From NCBI RefSeq assembly GCF_000518645.1, contig NZ_JADZ01000025.1, forward strand, positions 1 to 64,000: a stretch of DNA of 64,000 nt. The letters run 5' to 3'. The stretch comes from Curvibacter gracilis ATCC BAA-807. Lineage in GTDB: Bacteria; Pseudomonadota; Gammaproteobacteria; Burkholderiales; Burkholderiaceae_C. How positions within the stretch are numbered: the stretch's first letter is position 1; each line of letters starts with the position of its first letter. The notes under the pieces were generated by a model. The model did not search any database. It saw only the letters and a program-made list of their open reading frames with translations, and was not told the origin of the DNA. Below, one piece after another: positions 55,455-63,702 of this stretch. The translations under genes and the position numbers were made by a program.

Positions 55455-56840
55455 ATGAATGTCGTTTCGCCAGAGCTGTTGCGTCGGTTTGATGTACCGG
55501 GGCCCAGGTACACCTCCTATCCTACGGCCGACCGCTTTGTTGAGGCTTACACGGAGGCAGATTACCGGCAAGCTCTGGATCAGCGCCGTGGTGGGGGGGC
55601 TGCGACGCTGGCCTTGCCTCTTTCTTTGTACATCCACATCCCCTTTTGCGAGTCGCTTTGTTACTACTGCGCCTGCAACAAGATCATCACCAAGCACCCC
55701 GAGCGGGCGGACGAGTACCTTCGCTACCTCGGGCGTGAAGTGGACCTGCATGTGCAGCAGATCGGCACGGGGCAGGCCGTCAGTCAGCTTCACCTTGGCG
55801 GCGGCAGCCCGACCTTTCTGAACGACGATGGTTTGAGCGAGCTCATGGCCATGCTGCGGCGCAATTTCTCGCTGGCGCCGGGCGGTGAATATTCCATCGA
55901 GGTCGATCCCCGCACCGTCACCCGGGAACGTCTGGCCCACCTGGCCCGCCTGGGGTTCAACCGCCTCAGCTTTGGCGTGCAGGACTTCGATCCTGCGGTG
56001 CAGAAAGCCGTGCATCGCATCCAGCCTGCAGAGCAGGTGTTCGAACTGGTGGCCGAGGCCCGTCGCATCGGCTTCGAGTCGATCAACGTTGACCTGATCT
56101 ACGGCCTGCCGCGGCAGACCCCCGAATCCTTTGACCGGACCCTGGCCCAGGTGAACGAGCTGCGACCTGATCGCATTGCCTTGTACGCCTATGCGCATCT
56201 GCCTGAGCGATTCAAGCCCCAGCGTCGCATCATCTCGGCCGAGTTGCCGGGTGGTCCGGCCAAGGTGTCCATGCTGTCGCGTTCGTTGTCGGCCTTCATC
56301 GAGGCGGGCTACGTCTATGTCGGCATGGATCACTTCGCCTTGCCCAACGACGCCTTGGCCGTGGCCAAGCGCCAGGGCCGCTTGCATCGCAACTTCCAGG
56401 GCTACAGCACCCAGCCTGATTGCGATCTGATCGGTCTGGGGGTTTCGGCCATCGGGCGTGTCGGGGCCACCTACAGCCAGAACGCCAAGACCCTGGAAGA
56501 CTATTACGACTACCTCAACCAGGGGCGACTGCCCGTGGTGCGGGGCCTGGCCTTGTCGCGGGACGATCTGGTGCGGCGCGCCGTCATCATGGCCCTCATG
56601 TGCCAGGGCAGGCTGGTCTACGAATCGATCGACCTGGCCTGGTTGATCGACAGTCGCAGCTACTTCGCGACAGAGATGAACCTGCTGCAGGATCTGGCCA
56701 AAGAAGGCCTGCTGACCATGGACGACTCTGGCATCGAGGTCACGCCCAATGGCTGGTTCTTCATCCGTGGCATCGCCATGGTCTTTGATCGCTATTTGCA
56801 GGCCGATCGCAACCGTGCCCGTTTCTCCCGCATCATCTGA
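55455..56840 (+). CDS. hemN: Oxygen-independent coproporphyrinogen III dehydrogenase
   Basis: A 461-residue radical-SAM enzyme of anaerobic haem synthesis. PGPRYTSYPTADRFVE is near the N-terminus, and the cluster motif is FCESLCYYCACNK (CxxxCxxC) near residue 66, followed by LHLGGGSPTFL. ATG 55455 is chosen because family members begin shortly before RYTSYP; the frame is open back to 55413 only with a TTG. Expected to be FNR-activated. Confidence 0.96.
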   Translation: MNVVSPELLRRFDVPGPRYTSYPTADRFVEAYTEADYRQALDQRRGGGAATLALPLSLYIHIPFCESLCYYCACNKIITKHPERADEYLRYLGREVDLHVQQIGTGQAVSQLHLGGGSPTFLNDDGLSELMAMLRRNFSLAPGGEYSIEVDPRTVTRERLAHLARLGFNRLSFGVQDFDPAVQKAVHRIQPAEQVFELVAEARRIGFESINVDLIYGLPRQTPESFDRTLAQVNELRPDRIALYAYAHLPERFKPQRRIISAELPGGPAKVSMLSRSLSAFIEAGYVYVGMDHFALPNDALAVAKRQGRLHRNFQGYSTQPDCDLIGLGVSAIGRVGATYSQNAKTLEDYYDYLNQGRLPVVRGLALSRDDLVRRAVIMALMCQGRLVYESIDLAWLIDSRSYFATEMNLLQDLAKEGLLTMDDSGIEVTPNGWFFIRGIAMVFDRYLQADRNRARFSRII

Positions 56841-56900
56841 GCCTGGTTGTCAGCGCGCCCGGGCGGGCGCGGCTGGCGCTTGTCTGCAAGGAGACGGAAG

Positions 56901-57644
56901 GTGTTGAGTTCTCTGGCCTGGACGGCTTTGCTCATGGGCTTGGCCGGTGGCCCCCACTGTGTGGCGATGTGTGGTGCTGCCTGCGCAGCCCTGGGGCGCT
57001 CCTCGGGTGGGGGGGCTCAGCCGATTCAATGGGCGGCGGCTGGACAGGGTGGGGCGCTGTCTGCCCCCGGTCTGCACAGCATGCCGACCTGGCGCGAATG
57101 GCTGTTCCAGATCGGGCGCTTGATGGGCTATGCCGGTGCTGGCGCCGTGGCTGCTGTTGCGGTCGGCGGCCTGGCATGGCTCAGCGGCAAGACCGCGGTG
57201 CTGCGGCCTGTCTGGAGCCTGTTTCATGTGGCCGTGTTGGCCTGGGGCTTGTGGCTCGTGATCCGTGCGGAGCAGCCTGCCTGGGTGCAAGGCGCCGCTC
57301 GCTCGGTCTGGCAGCGCGTACAGCCCCTCACGGCGCGCAGCAGTGGTGTTTTTGCAACAGGTGTGGCCTGGGCCTTCATGCCTTGCGGACTGCTTTACTC
57401 GGCCTTGCTGGTGGCCGGTCTGGCGGGTGGGCCTGCTGAGGGCGCGCTGGTCATGGCCATGTTTGCGCTGGGAGGCAGTGTCTCGCTGTTGCTGGGGCCT
57501 TGGCTCTGGCGCTCGCTGCGGCAGCGCGTCAACGGCTGGCATCAGGATTGGGGCACCCGTTTGGCGGGCTTGTTCCTCTGCGCGCTGGCAGGCTGGTCTT
57601 TGTGGTTGGACGTGGCCCACCGGGTGGCCGACTGGTGTCTGTGA
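56901..57644 (+). CDS. TauE/SafE-like (UreH-domain) membrane protein
   Basis: A 247-residue protein with about six membrane segments and the N-terminal GGPHCVAMCGAACAAL motif typical of the 'sulfite exporter TauE/SafE' group found beside hemN and cco genes. Such proteins are thought to handle metals or thiols during cytochrome assembly. GTG 56901 follows AAGGAGACGG. Confidence 0.78.
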   Translation: MLSSLAWTALLMGLAGGPHCVAMCGAACAALGRSSGGGAQPIQWAAAGQGGALSAPGLHSMPTWREWLFQIGRLMGYAGAGAVAAVAVGGLAWLSGKTAVLRPVWSLFHVAVLAWGLWLVIRAEQPAWVQGAARSVWQRVQPLTARSSGVFATGVAWAFMPCGLLYSALLVAGLAGGPAEGALVMAMFALGGSVSLLLGPWLWRSLRQRVNGWHQDWGTRLAGLFLCALAGWSLWLDVAHRVADWCL

Positions 57645-57780
57645 TTTGCACGCTGTGCACCCTGTGAACCTCCTGGGAATCAGGTTTACAGGGGGATGCT
57701 TCTGAGAAGTAAAAGATGTCGCAAATTCCCGCCATAATGGTTTCGTATCACTGACTCATTGGTCAGCTATTCTCGAATCC

Positions 57781-59100
57781 ATGGAAGACAGTAAGAGCAA
57801 GCTCATCGACATTCAGCGGCTGCGCAAAGGCATGTTTGTGCAGCTTGAGCTCGGCTGGATGGACCATCCGTTTCCGATGGGCAGTTTCAAGATCTCCTCG
57901 GACGAGCAGATCCAGACCCTGCGCTCGCTCGGTCTGACCCAGATCCGCTACGTGCCCTCGCGCAGCGATGTGCAGGTGGATGAAGCCCAGGCCCTGCCGG
58001 TGCCGGCCGCGGTCGATGAACCCGCGGCCGCAGCGCAAGAGACCGCCAACCCCCCCGAAGCAAGCCCGAGCTCGGGTCCTGAGCGGGCGCGTCAGGCGCG
58101 TCTGGCGGCGCGCCTGGCCCAGGAGCGCTGCCTGGAGGTCTGCGAGCGGCGTTTTTTTGATGCCACACGCCAGTACAAGAAGGTGGGCGAGCAACTGCGC
58201 CTGAGTCCCCAGGAGGCCCGGCGCCAGAGCGAGGAGCTGGTCGGCTCCTGCGTGTCTGAATTGCTGGCCAATGGCGAGTCGGTGATCCGCTTGCTGACCG
58301 AGGTATCGGGTGACCGCAGTGCCACCCACCCCATCAATGTGATGGTGATTGCCTTGCTGCTGGGCAAGGCCCTGGGCCTGGAGGAGGCTGCCTTGAAGGA
58401 CCTGGGTCTGGTGGCCATGCTGCATGACATCGGCAAGCTCGAATTGCCCGACCGGGTCCGCTCATTTGATGACCAGTTCACCACTGCCGAATACCGCATG
58501 TACCAGGAGCACGTCGAACAGGGCGTGATCCTGGGGCAGCGCATGGGGCTGTCGCCCGGGGTGCTCAAGGGCATCTCCCAGCACCACGAAATGGCGGACG
58601 GCAGCGGCTTTCCGATGCGGCACAAGGTCGATCGCCTGGAGACCCTGGGCAAGATCGTCGCCCTGGTCAACCGCTACGACAACCTGTGCAACCCCTCACG
58701 CCTGGCGATTGCGCTGACGCCGCACGAGGCCCTGTCGGTGATCTTTGCCCAGATGAAGGCGCGCTTTGACACCTCGGTGCTGGGGGCTTTCATCCGCATG
58801 ATGGGGGTGTACCCGCCGGGCTCGGTGGTCCAGTTGGTGAATGACCGTTTTGCCCTGGTGGTGTCGGTCAACTCATCCCGGCCACTGCGCCCCCGCGTGC
58901 TGGTGCATGACCCGCAGGTGCCGCGTTCCGAAGCGCTGATCCTGGACCTGGAGCAAGTGCCCGAACTGGGCATCAAGCGCAGCCTGAAGGCGTCGCAGCT
59001 GCCCAAGGCCGCGCTGGACTACCTGTCCCCCCGTCAACGCATCTGCTACTTCTTTGAACGGGCCGTGGAGGCGCCTTCACCGGCTGGAGCCGAGCAGTGA
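57781..59100 (+). CDS. HD-GYP domain protein (c-di-GMP phosphodiesterase)
   Basis: A 439-residue protein with an N-terminal DUF3391-like domain (RKGMFVQLELGWMDHPFPMG), an Ala/Pro linker (~75-100) and an HD-GYP domain. Metal-binding HD is in LHDIGKLELPDR near residue 220, and the second motif reads HHEMADGSGFP, with Phe for the usual Tyr of GYP. It should hydrolyse c-di-GMP to GMP. Its stop overlaps the start of a GGDEF-EAL gene by four bases. Confidence 0.9.
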   Translation: MEDSKSKLIDIQRLRKGMFVQLELGWMDHPFPMGSFKISSDEQIQTLRSLGLTQIRYVPSRSDVQVDEAQALPVPAAVDEPAAAAQETANPPEASPSSGPERARQARLAARLAQERCLEVCERRFFDATRQYKKVGEQLRLSPQEARRQSEELVGSCVSELLANGESVIRLLTEVSGDRSATHPINVMVIALLLGKALGLEEAALKDLGLVAMLHDIGKLELPDRVRSFDDQFTTAEYRMYQEHVEQGVILGQRMGLSPGVLKGISQHHEMADGSGFPMRHKVDRLETLGKIVALVNRYDNLCNPSRLAIALTPHEALSVIFAQMKARFDTSVLGAFIRMMGVYPPGSVVQLVNDRFALVVSVNSSRPLRPRVLVHDPQVPRSEALILDLEQVPELGIKRSLKASQLPKAALDYLSPRQRICYFFERAVEAPSPAGAEQ

Positions 59101-61526
59101 GCGATGCCGCCCTGGCCAGGCCTGATCTGGATGGCCTGCTGGAGTCGGTCTGGTTGGTGGAGGCGGCGGGGCTCACATTGTGCTGGGTCAACCAGGCCGC
59201 TTGCGTCTTGCTGGGCGATGTGACGCCCGAGGCCGTGCTGGGGCGCCCGGTGACCGATTGGGCGGCCTCGCCTGAAGACATGGTGTTCTGGGCCACGGTC
59301 CAACCCGACCAGGATCCGGGCTTGTGGTCCGAGACCTTGCTGCGCCGCCCGGGCGGCTCGGTGCTGCCGGTGGAGCGGCGCGTGAGTGTCACCCGCCTGC
59401 CCGACGGTGCGCCTGCCTACCAGGTGGTGATGCTGGATCGCAGCCGTGAACAGCGGGCAGCGCATGAATTCGAGCAACTGGTGGCCGAGTTGCGTGCCAC
59501 CCTCGACTCGACCGCCGATGGCATGCTGGTGTGCAGTCTGCGCGGCGAGGTGCGTGCATTCAACCGACGTTTCAGCCAGATCTGGGCGGTGCCCGAGCCA
59601 CTGCACATCCGGCGTGACGATGCGGCACTGCATGCCCATCTGCAGGCCTCGGTGCTGGACCCGGCGCATTACCAGGCCCGGCTCGACGAGTTGGCCGCCA
59701 GCCCCGAGCTGGAGGTGACCGATACCCTGTTGCTGAAGAATGGCCATGTGCTCGAGCGCTCCTGCGTGACGCAGATCAGCCGCGGTCGGGCGGTCGGGCG
59801 GGTGTATTCCTTTCGTGACATCACCGATCAGGTGGCTGCGCAGGCCGAGCTCAGGCGTGCCGCCAAGGTGTTTGAGTGCAGCCTCGATGCGGTCTTCATC
59901 GCGACTGCGCGGGATGAGCTGATGGCGGTCAATCCGGCCTTTGTGCGCCTGGTCCAGGTGAGCTCGCCTGAAGCGCCTCAGCGCTGGCTCGGGCGCACTG
60001 CGGCCAACTTGTTTGCCGATCCTGCCGACCCGGGGCTGATGGAGCGCATCCGGCAGCGGCGCGAGCAACTGGGTTTCTGGGAGGGCGAGGTCAGCCTGTG
60101 CCGCGAGGACGGCAGCCGCTGCCCGGTGCAGTTGTCCTGGGTTCAGCTTCACGATGAAGCGTCTGGCGTCCGCCAGAGCATCGGCTTCTTCCGCGACCTG
60201 ACCGAGCAGCGGGCCGCTCAGCGCCGCATCGAGCAACTGGCCTACAGCGATGCGCTCACGGGCCTGCCCAATCGCCTGCTGCTGTCGCAGCGCGTGGATT
60301 TCGCGCTGAACATGGCTCGGCGTCAGGCCTGCAGCTTTGCCGTGCTGTTCCTGGACCTGGACCGTTTCAAGAACATCAATGACTCGCTGGGCCACCAGTT
60401 CGGCGACCGGGTGCTGATCCAGGTGGCCGATCGCATCCGCTCCTGTCTGCGCGATGTGGACACCCTGTGCCGCCTGGGCGGCGATGAGTTCGTGCTGTAC
60501 CTGCACGATGTGGATGTGGCCGGTGCCGAGCGCGTCGCGTCGCGCGTTCTGGAGGCCTTGTCCCGTCCTTTCCTGCAGGATGAGATGAACTTCAGCATCG
60601 GCTGCAGCATCGGGGTGGCCATGTACCCGGGCGACGGCAACACCCTGGATGAACTGATCAAGCAGGCCGACACCGCCATGTACGAGGTCAAGGGGGCGGG
60701 GCGCGGGCATGTCCGCTTCTACCGGCCCCAGATGAATGTGGACATGCTTTCGCGCATGAAGCTGGAGACGGCGCTGCGTCAGGCCATCGAGCAGCAGGCC
60801 TTCCGCCTGCATTACCAGCCCCAGCTCCACCTCAGCTCGGGCCGACTCATCGGCGCCGAGGCCCTGATTCGCTGGTCCGACCCCGAGCGCGGCGCGGTCT
60901 CCCCCGGGCAGTTCATCCCGCTGGCCGAAGAGTCGGGGCTGATCGTGCAGATCGGTGCCTGGGTGTTGGCAGAGGCCGTGCAGCAGGCCGCGGCCTGGTG
61001 GCGGGCGGGCACCCCGGTGCAGGTGTCGATCAACGTCTCGGCCCTGCAGTTCAGGCAGCCTGATTTTGTGGAGCGGGTGGCCCAGGTGTTGGCGCAGTTC
61101 AGCCTGCCGCCCGACCTGTTGGAGCTGGAACTCACGGAGTCCATCCTGGTGCAGGATGCCGACGAGGTCTTGCAGCGGCTGCGGGCGCTCGCGGGCCTGG
61201 GGGTGCATCTGGCCATCGACGACTTCGGCACCGGCTACTCCAGCCTCGCCTACCTGAAGAAGTTTCCCATCAGCAAGCTGAAGATCGATCAATCCTTTGT
61301 GCGCGGCCTGCCGGGCGACGACAGCGATGTGGCCATCGTCGCCGCGATGATCGGCCTGGCCCGTGCCCTCAGGTTGTCGGTGATCGCCGAGGGTGTTGAA
61401 ACCGAAGAACAGCGCGCCGCCCTGCAGCAACTGGGCTGCGACGAGTACCAGGGCTTTCTGTGCTCGCCCGGTGTGCCAGCGGCGCAGTTCGCCGCTTTTC
61501 TGCCGGGGCCTGCTTCGAGGCGCTGA
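59097..61526 (+). CDS. PAS-GGDEF-EAL c-di-GMP turnover protein
   Basis: An 809-residue, apparently cytosolic protein: three PAS-like domains (~15-120, ~130-245, ~255-375), GGDEF at ~380-540 and EAL at ~550-805. The cyclase site CRLGGDEF is intact, with an inhibitory RxxD (RDVD) five residues before it. The EAL side has AEALIRW, ELTESIL, DDFGTGYSSLAYLKKF and EGVETEEQ, so both activities look possible. Translation is coupled to the HD-GYP gene by ATGA overlap; GTG 59097 is the start. Confidence 0.93.
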   Translation: MSDAALARPDLDGLLESVWLVEAAGLTLCWVNQAACVLLGDVTPEAVLGRPVTDWAASPEDMVFWATVQPDQDPGLWSETLLRRPGGSVLPVERRVSVTRLPDGAPAYQVVMLDRSREQRAAHEFEQLVAELRATLDSTADGMLVCSLRGEVRAFNRRFSQIWAVPEPLHIRRDDAALHAHLQASVLDPAHYQARLDELAASPELEVTDTLLLKNGHVLERSCVTQISRGRAVGRVYSFRDITDQVAAQAELRRAAKVFECSLDAVFIATARDELMAVNPAFVRLVQVSSPEAPQRWLGRTAANLFADPADPGLMERIRQRREQLGFWEGEVSLCREDGSRCPVQLSWVQLHDEASGVRQSIGFFRDLTEQRAAQRRIEQLAYSDALTGLPNRLLLSQRVDFALNMARRQACSFAVLFLDLDRFKNINDSLGHQFGDRVLIQVADRIRSCLRDVDTLCRLGGDEFVLYLHDVDVAGAERVASRVLEALSRPFLQDEMNFSIGCSIGVAMYPGDGNTLDELIKQADTAMYEVKGAGRGHVRFYRPQMNVDMLSRMKLETALRQAIEQQAFRLHYQPQLHLSSGRLIGAEALIRWSDPERGAVSPGQFIPLAEESGLIVQIGAWVLAEAVQQAAAWWRAGTPVQVSINVSALQFRQPDFVERVAQVLAQFSLPPDLLELELTESILVQDADEVLQRLRALAGLGVHLAIDDFGTGYSSLAYLKKFPISKLKIDQSFVRGLPGDDSDVAIVAAMIGLARALRLSVIAEGVETEEQRAALQQLGCDEYQGFLCSPGVPAAQFAAFLPGPASRR

Positions 61527-61564
61527 AGCGTGCCGGGCTCGGTCGCCGAGGCCGGTTCAGAGGC

Positions 61565-62380
61565 TCAGGCGCTCAGGCCTTTCCAGGCCATGTAGGCCGC
61601 CAGCAGGTACAGCAGGCTGGCAAACACCCGTTTGAGCTTTTTCACCGGCAGTTGATGGGCGGCCTTGGCGCCCAGGGGCGCGGTCAGCACACTGCAGGCG
61701 GCGATCACGCCCAACGCGGGCAGCCAGATGTAGCCGAACGAGGCGGGCGGCAACTGGGTGAGTGATTGGCCTGCGATCGCATAACCCACCACATTGGCCA
61801 CCGCGATCGGAAACCCCAGCGCGGCCGAGGTGGCCACGGCATTGTGGATGGGCACGTTGCACCAGGTCATGAAGGGCACGCTCACAAAGCCGCCCCCCGC
61901 GCCCACCAGGCCCGACAGAAAGCCGATCACGCCGCCGCCGGCCAATTGCCCGGCCATGCCCGGCATCTGGCGTGCCGGGGCGGGCTTCTTGTCCAGGAAC
62001 ATCTGGGTGGCCGAAAAGCCCACGAACAGTGCAAAGAAGATCGCCAGCGCGCTGCCCTTGAGTAAGGCGAACACACCCAGGCTGGCCAGTGCGCCCCCCA
62101 GCACGATGCCGGGTGCCAGCCCGCGCACCAGCTCCCAGCGCACGGCGCCGCGCTTGTGGTGCGCGCGCACGCTGGAGATGGAGGTGAACATGATGGTGGC
62201 CATCGACGTGGCGATCGCCATCTTCACGGCCAGGTCGGCCGACACGCCCTGGCGCCCCAGGATGGCCGTGATGAAGGGCACCATCAGCATGCCGCCGCCG
62301 ATGCCCAGCAAGCCTGCCAGAAAGCCCGAGAAGATGCCCAGCAGGGCCAGTTCAAGAATCAGGATGGGCTCAAGCAGCAT
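61565..62380 (-). CDS. TauE/SafE-family exporter
   Basis: A 271-residue membrane protein with seven or eight helices. The paired family repeats are GLLGIGGGMLMVPFITAILG near residue 25 and GLVGAGGGFVSVPFMTWCNV near 165. Family members export sulfite, sulfoacetate or related anions; substrate here unknown. The 6S RNA terminator lies just upstream on the same strand, so it needs its own promoter. Confidence 0.9.
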   Translation of the reverse strand: MLLEPILILELALLGIFSGFLAGLLGIGGGMLMVPFITAILGRQGVSADLAVKMAIATSMATIMFTSISSVRAHHKRGAVRWELVRGLAPGIVLGGALASLGVFALLKGSALAIFFALFVGFSATQMFLDKKPAPARQMPGMAGQLAGGGVIGFLSGLVGAGGGFVSVPFMTWCNVPIHNAVATSAALGFPIAVANVVGYAIAGQSLTQLPPASFGYIWLPALGVIAACSVLTAPLGAKAAHQLPVKKLKRVFASLLYLLAAYMAWKGLSA

Positions 62381-62412
62381 GGCGAAGGCACCTGGAGGCG
62401 ACGGCAGACAAA

Positions 62413-62439
62413 AACAAGCCGGCGCGAGGCCGGCTTGTT
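62413..62439 (-). terminator. Terminator of the 6S RNA
   Basis: AACAAGCCGGC and GCCGGCTTGTT pair perfectly over 11 bases with loop GCGAG. On the minus strand the stem is followed by a T-rich tract, as expected for the end of the 6S transcript. Confidence 0.9.
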
Positions 62440-62447
62440 CAGGAGAT

Positions 62448-62627
62448 AGGTGTCTGCAAGTGCCACCGGACCGGCATCCTGAACCGGGGGTTCAGGTGGG
62501 CAAGGGCAGACTGGCGTTGGGTTCATCTGACGCGAGACGATCACGCTCACCAGCCGATGTACCAAGCCCGGGCTCAATGAGCATTGGTTCAAGGAAATAT
62601 AAAGCCCGGCATGCACTGCAGACGGTT
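62448..62627 (-). ncRNA. ssrS: 6S RNA
   Basis: About 180 bases downstream of zapA on the same strand, the conserved place of ssrS. The ends pair: GTCTGCA then GTGC near the 5' end with GCAC then TGCAGAC near the 3' end. In the 3' part is CACCTGAACC CCC GGTTCAGG, a perfect hairpin equivalent to the one in Escherichia coli 6S RNA, followed by a GCCGGTCCGGTGGC stretch; the 5' arm has GGCTGGTGAGCGTG, like TTGGTGAGCATG in E. coli. 6S RNA mimics an open promoter and sequesters sigma-70 RNA polymerase. Exact ends are estimated. Confidence 0.85.
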
Positions 62628-62630
62628 GCC

Positions 62631-62636
62631 ATTGTA
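62631..62636 (-). promoter_or_regulatory. -10 element of ssrS
   Basis: TACAAT on the minus strand lies about six bases before the inferred 6S RNA start. A clear -35 is not visible. Confidence 0.55.
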
Positions 62637-62723
62637 GGCCTGTCGAAGAGGTGCTGGCACCAAAGTGGCTCAGATCTTTGGCAGTTCGGGGGCTTTGCTT
62701 GACAGCCCACCCGTTGGGCTGGA

Positions 62724-63095
62724 TCAGATCAGGTGGCCGTCGCCGCCCAGAGCGTGGTCGAGCTGGCGGATCAGCTGGTTCAGTCGCTGGGCATCGTGCT
62801 CGCTGAGCGCGCCGGCCGGCAGGCTCTCGGCGGGGGCGGGCTGGGGTGTGGGGGGGGACTGTCGGGCCAGGGCCTGGGCCTGCAGTTCGGCGTTTTCGCG
62901 GTCGGCCAGCTCAAAGGCGAAGTTCAGCGCGGCCAGCACGGCAATGCGGTCACGGGCCCGCACCTTGCCGGCGTCGCGGATCTTGCACATCGCGGTGTCC
63001 AGTCGCTCCACCGCATCCAGCAGGCGCGACTCTCGGCCATCGGGGCAGGCCAGCAGATAGCTCTGCTGCATGATCTGGACTTCGACTTGCTTCAT
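62724..63095 (-). CDS. zapA: Cell division protein ZapA
   Basis: A 123-residue protein with the ZapA fold (VEVQIMQQSYLLACPDGRES; AVERLDTAMCKIRDAGKV; RIAVLAALNFAFEL) and a longer Pro/Ala-rich C-terminal stretch. It bundles FtsZ filaments. Its start overlaps the stop of the upstream coiled-coil gene by four bases, and 6S RNA lies downstream. Confidence 0.92.
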   Translation of the reverse strand: MKQVEVQIMQQSYLLACPDGRESRLLDAVERLDTAMCKIRDAGKVRARDRIAVLAALNFAFELADRENAELQAQALARQSPPTPQPAPAESLPAGALSEHDAQRLNQLIRQLDHALGGDGHLI

Positions 63096-63328
63096 GCGGC
63101 CTTGTCCTCGGTCGGTTCGGTGGGCAGCGGTGGCAGGCGCTCCAGCAAGGCCTCGACACGGGAGCGCGCGGCATTCAGCCGCGACTTCAGGCTGTCACGC
63201 TCGCGCCCCAGGGCGGCCACCTGCTCGGTGAGCAAGGCGTTGGTGCGTTGCAACTCTTCGTGGCGCACCAGAAGCCGCTCAACGCGATCGGCGATCTGGT
63301 CAATGGGGTGCAGGTCGGAGGGTGCCAT
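63092..63328 (-). CDS. ZapB/TIGR02449-like coiled-coil protein
   Basis: A 78-residue protein that is almost entirely coiled coil (ADRVERLLVRHEELQRTNAL ...). Genes of this kind stand directly before zapA in many betaproteobacteria and probably act with it in division. ATGA overlap with zapA. Confidence 0.82.
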   Translation of the reverse strand: MAPSDLHPIDQIADRVERLLVRHEELQRTNALLTEQVAALGRERDSLKSRLNAARSRVEALLERLPPLPTEPTEDKAA

Positions 63329-63380
63329 ACAGCCGGCTATTGTAGGACGAGCGTCAGTGAATGGTTCTAAAATGCCGACT

Positions 63381-63600
63381 GTTGGTGCTCGCGGTGTGGT
63401 TCACACACCGCAGTTCAACGGGAAGCAGGAACGGGCAGGCGCCACGCGCACCGCCTTCAACCTGCGCTGCCCCCGCAACGGTCAAGCAGACGAGCCTCTT
63501 GCAGGCTCCGCCTCTCTCACACCAGCCACTGGATGCTCTGAACACGCATCTGGGAAGGCGAGGGGGGTTGTCTCTGCCAGCCCGGATACCGGCCAACAAG
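63381..63600 (+). promoter_or_regulatory. Cobalamin riboswitch
   Basis: A full aptamer is readable: the 5' paired element GGTGCTCGCGGTGTGG, CGGGAAGCAGGAACGGG, the conserved core GCTGCCCCCGCAACGGT (B12 box neighbourhood), GCCACTGG ... CTGGGAAGGCGAGGG, and the closing GCCCGGATACCGGCC. It lies ~100 bases upstream of a BtuB-like receptor gene, which it should switch off when cobalamin is bound. Confidence 0.95.
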
Positions 63601-63643
63601 GTGAATGCCATGGCTTGCCTGTTTAGGCCCGGGTGTTCGTGAC

Positions 63644-63674
63644 GTCCAAGTGCCGGCGGGGAAGCCGGCCCGGA
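63644..63674 (+). promoter_or_regulatory. Probable expression-platform hairpin
   Basis: GCCGGC (63652-63657) and GCCGGC (63664-63669) are self-complementary arms around GGGGAA, with GTCC/GGAC able to extend the stem, followed by CTATTTT. It ends 29 bases before the receptor ATG and could be the terminator or translation block worked by the riboswitch. Confidence 0.5.
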
Positions 63675-63702
63675 CCTATTTTGCTGACCTGCCTCCTGCC
63701 CC

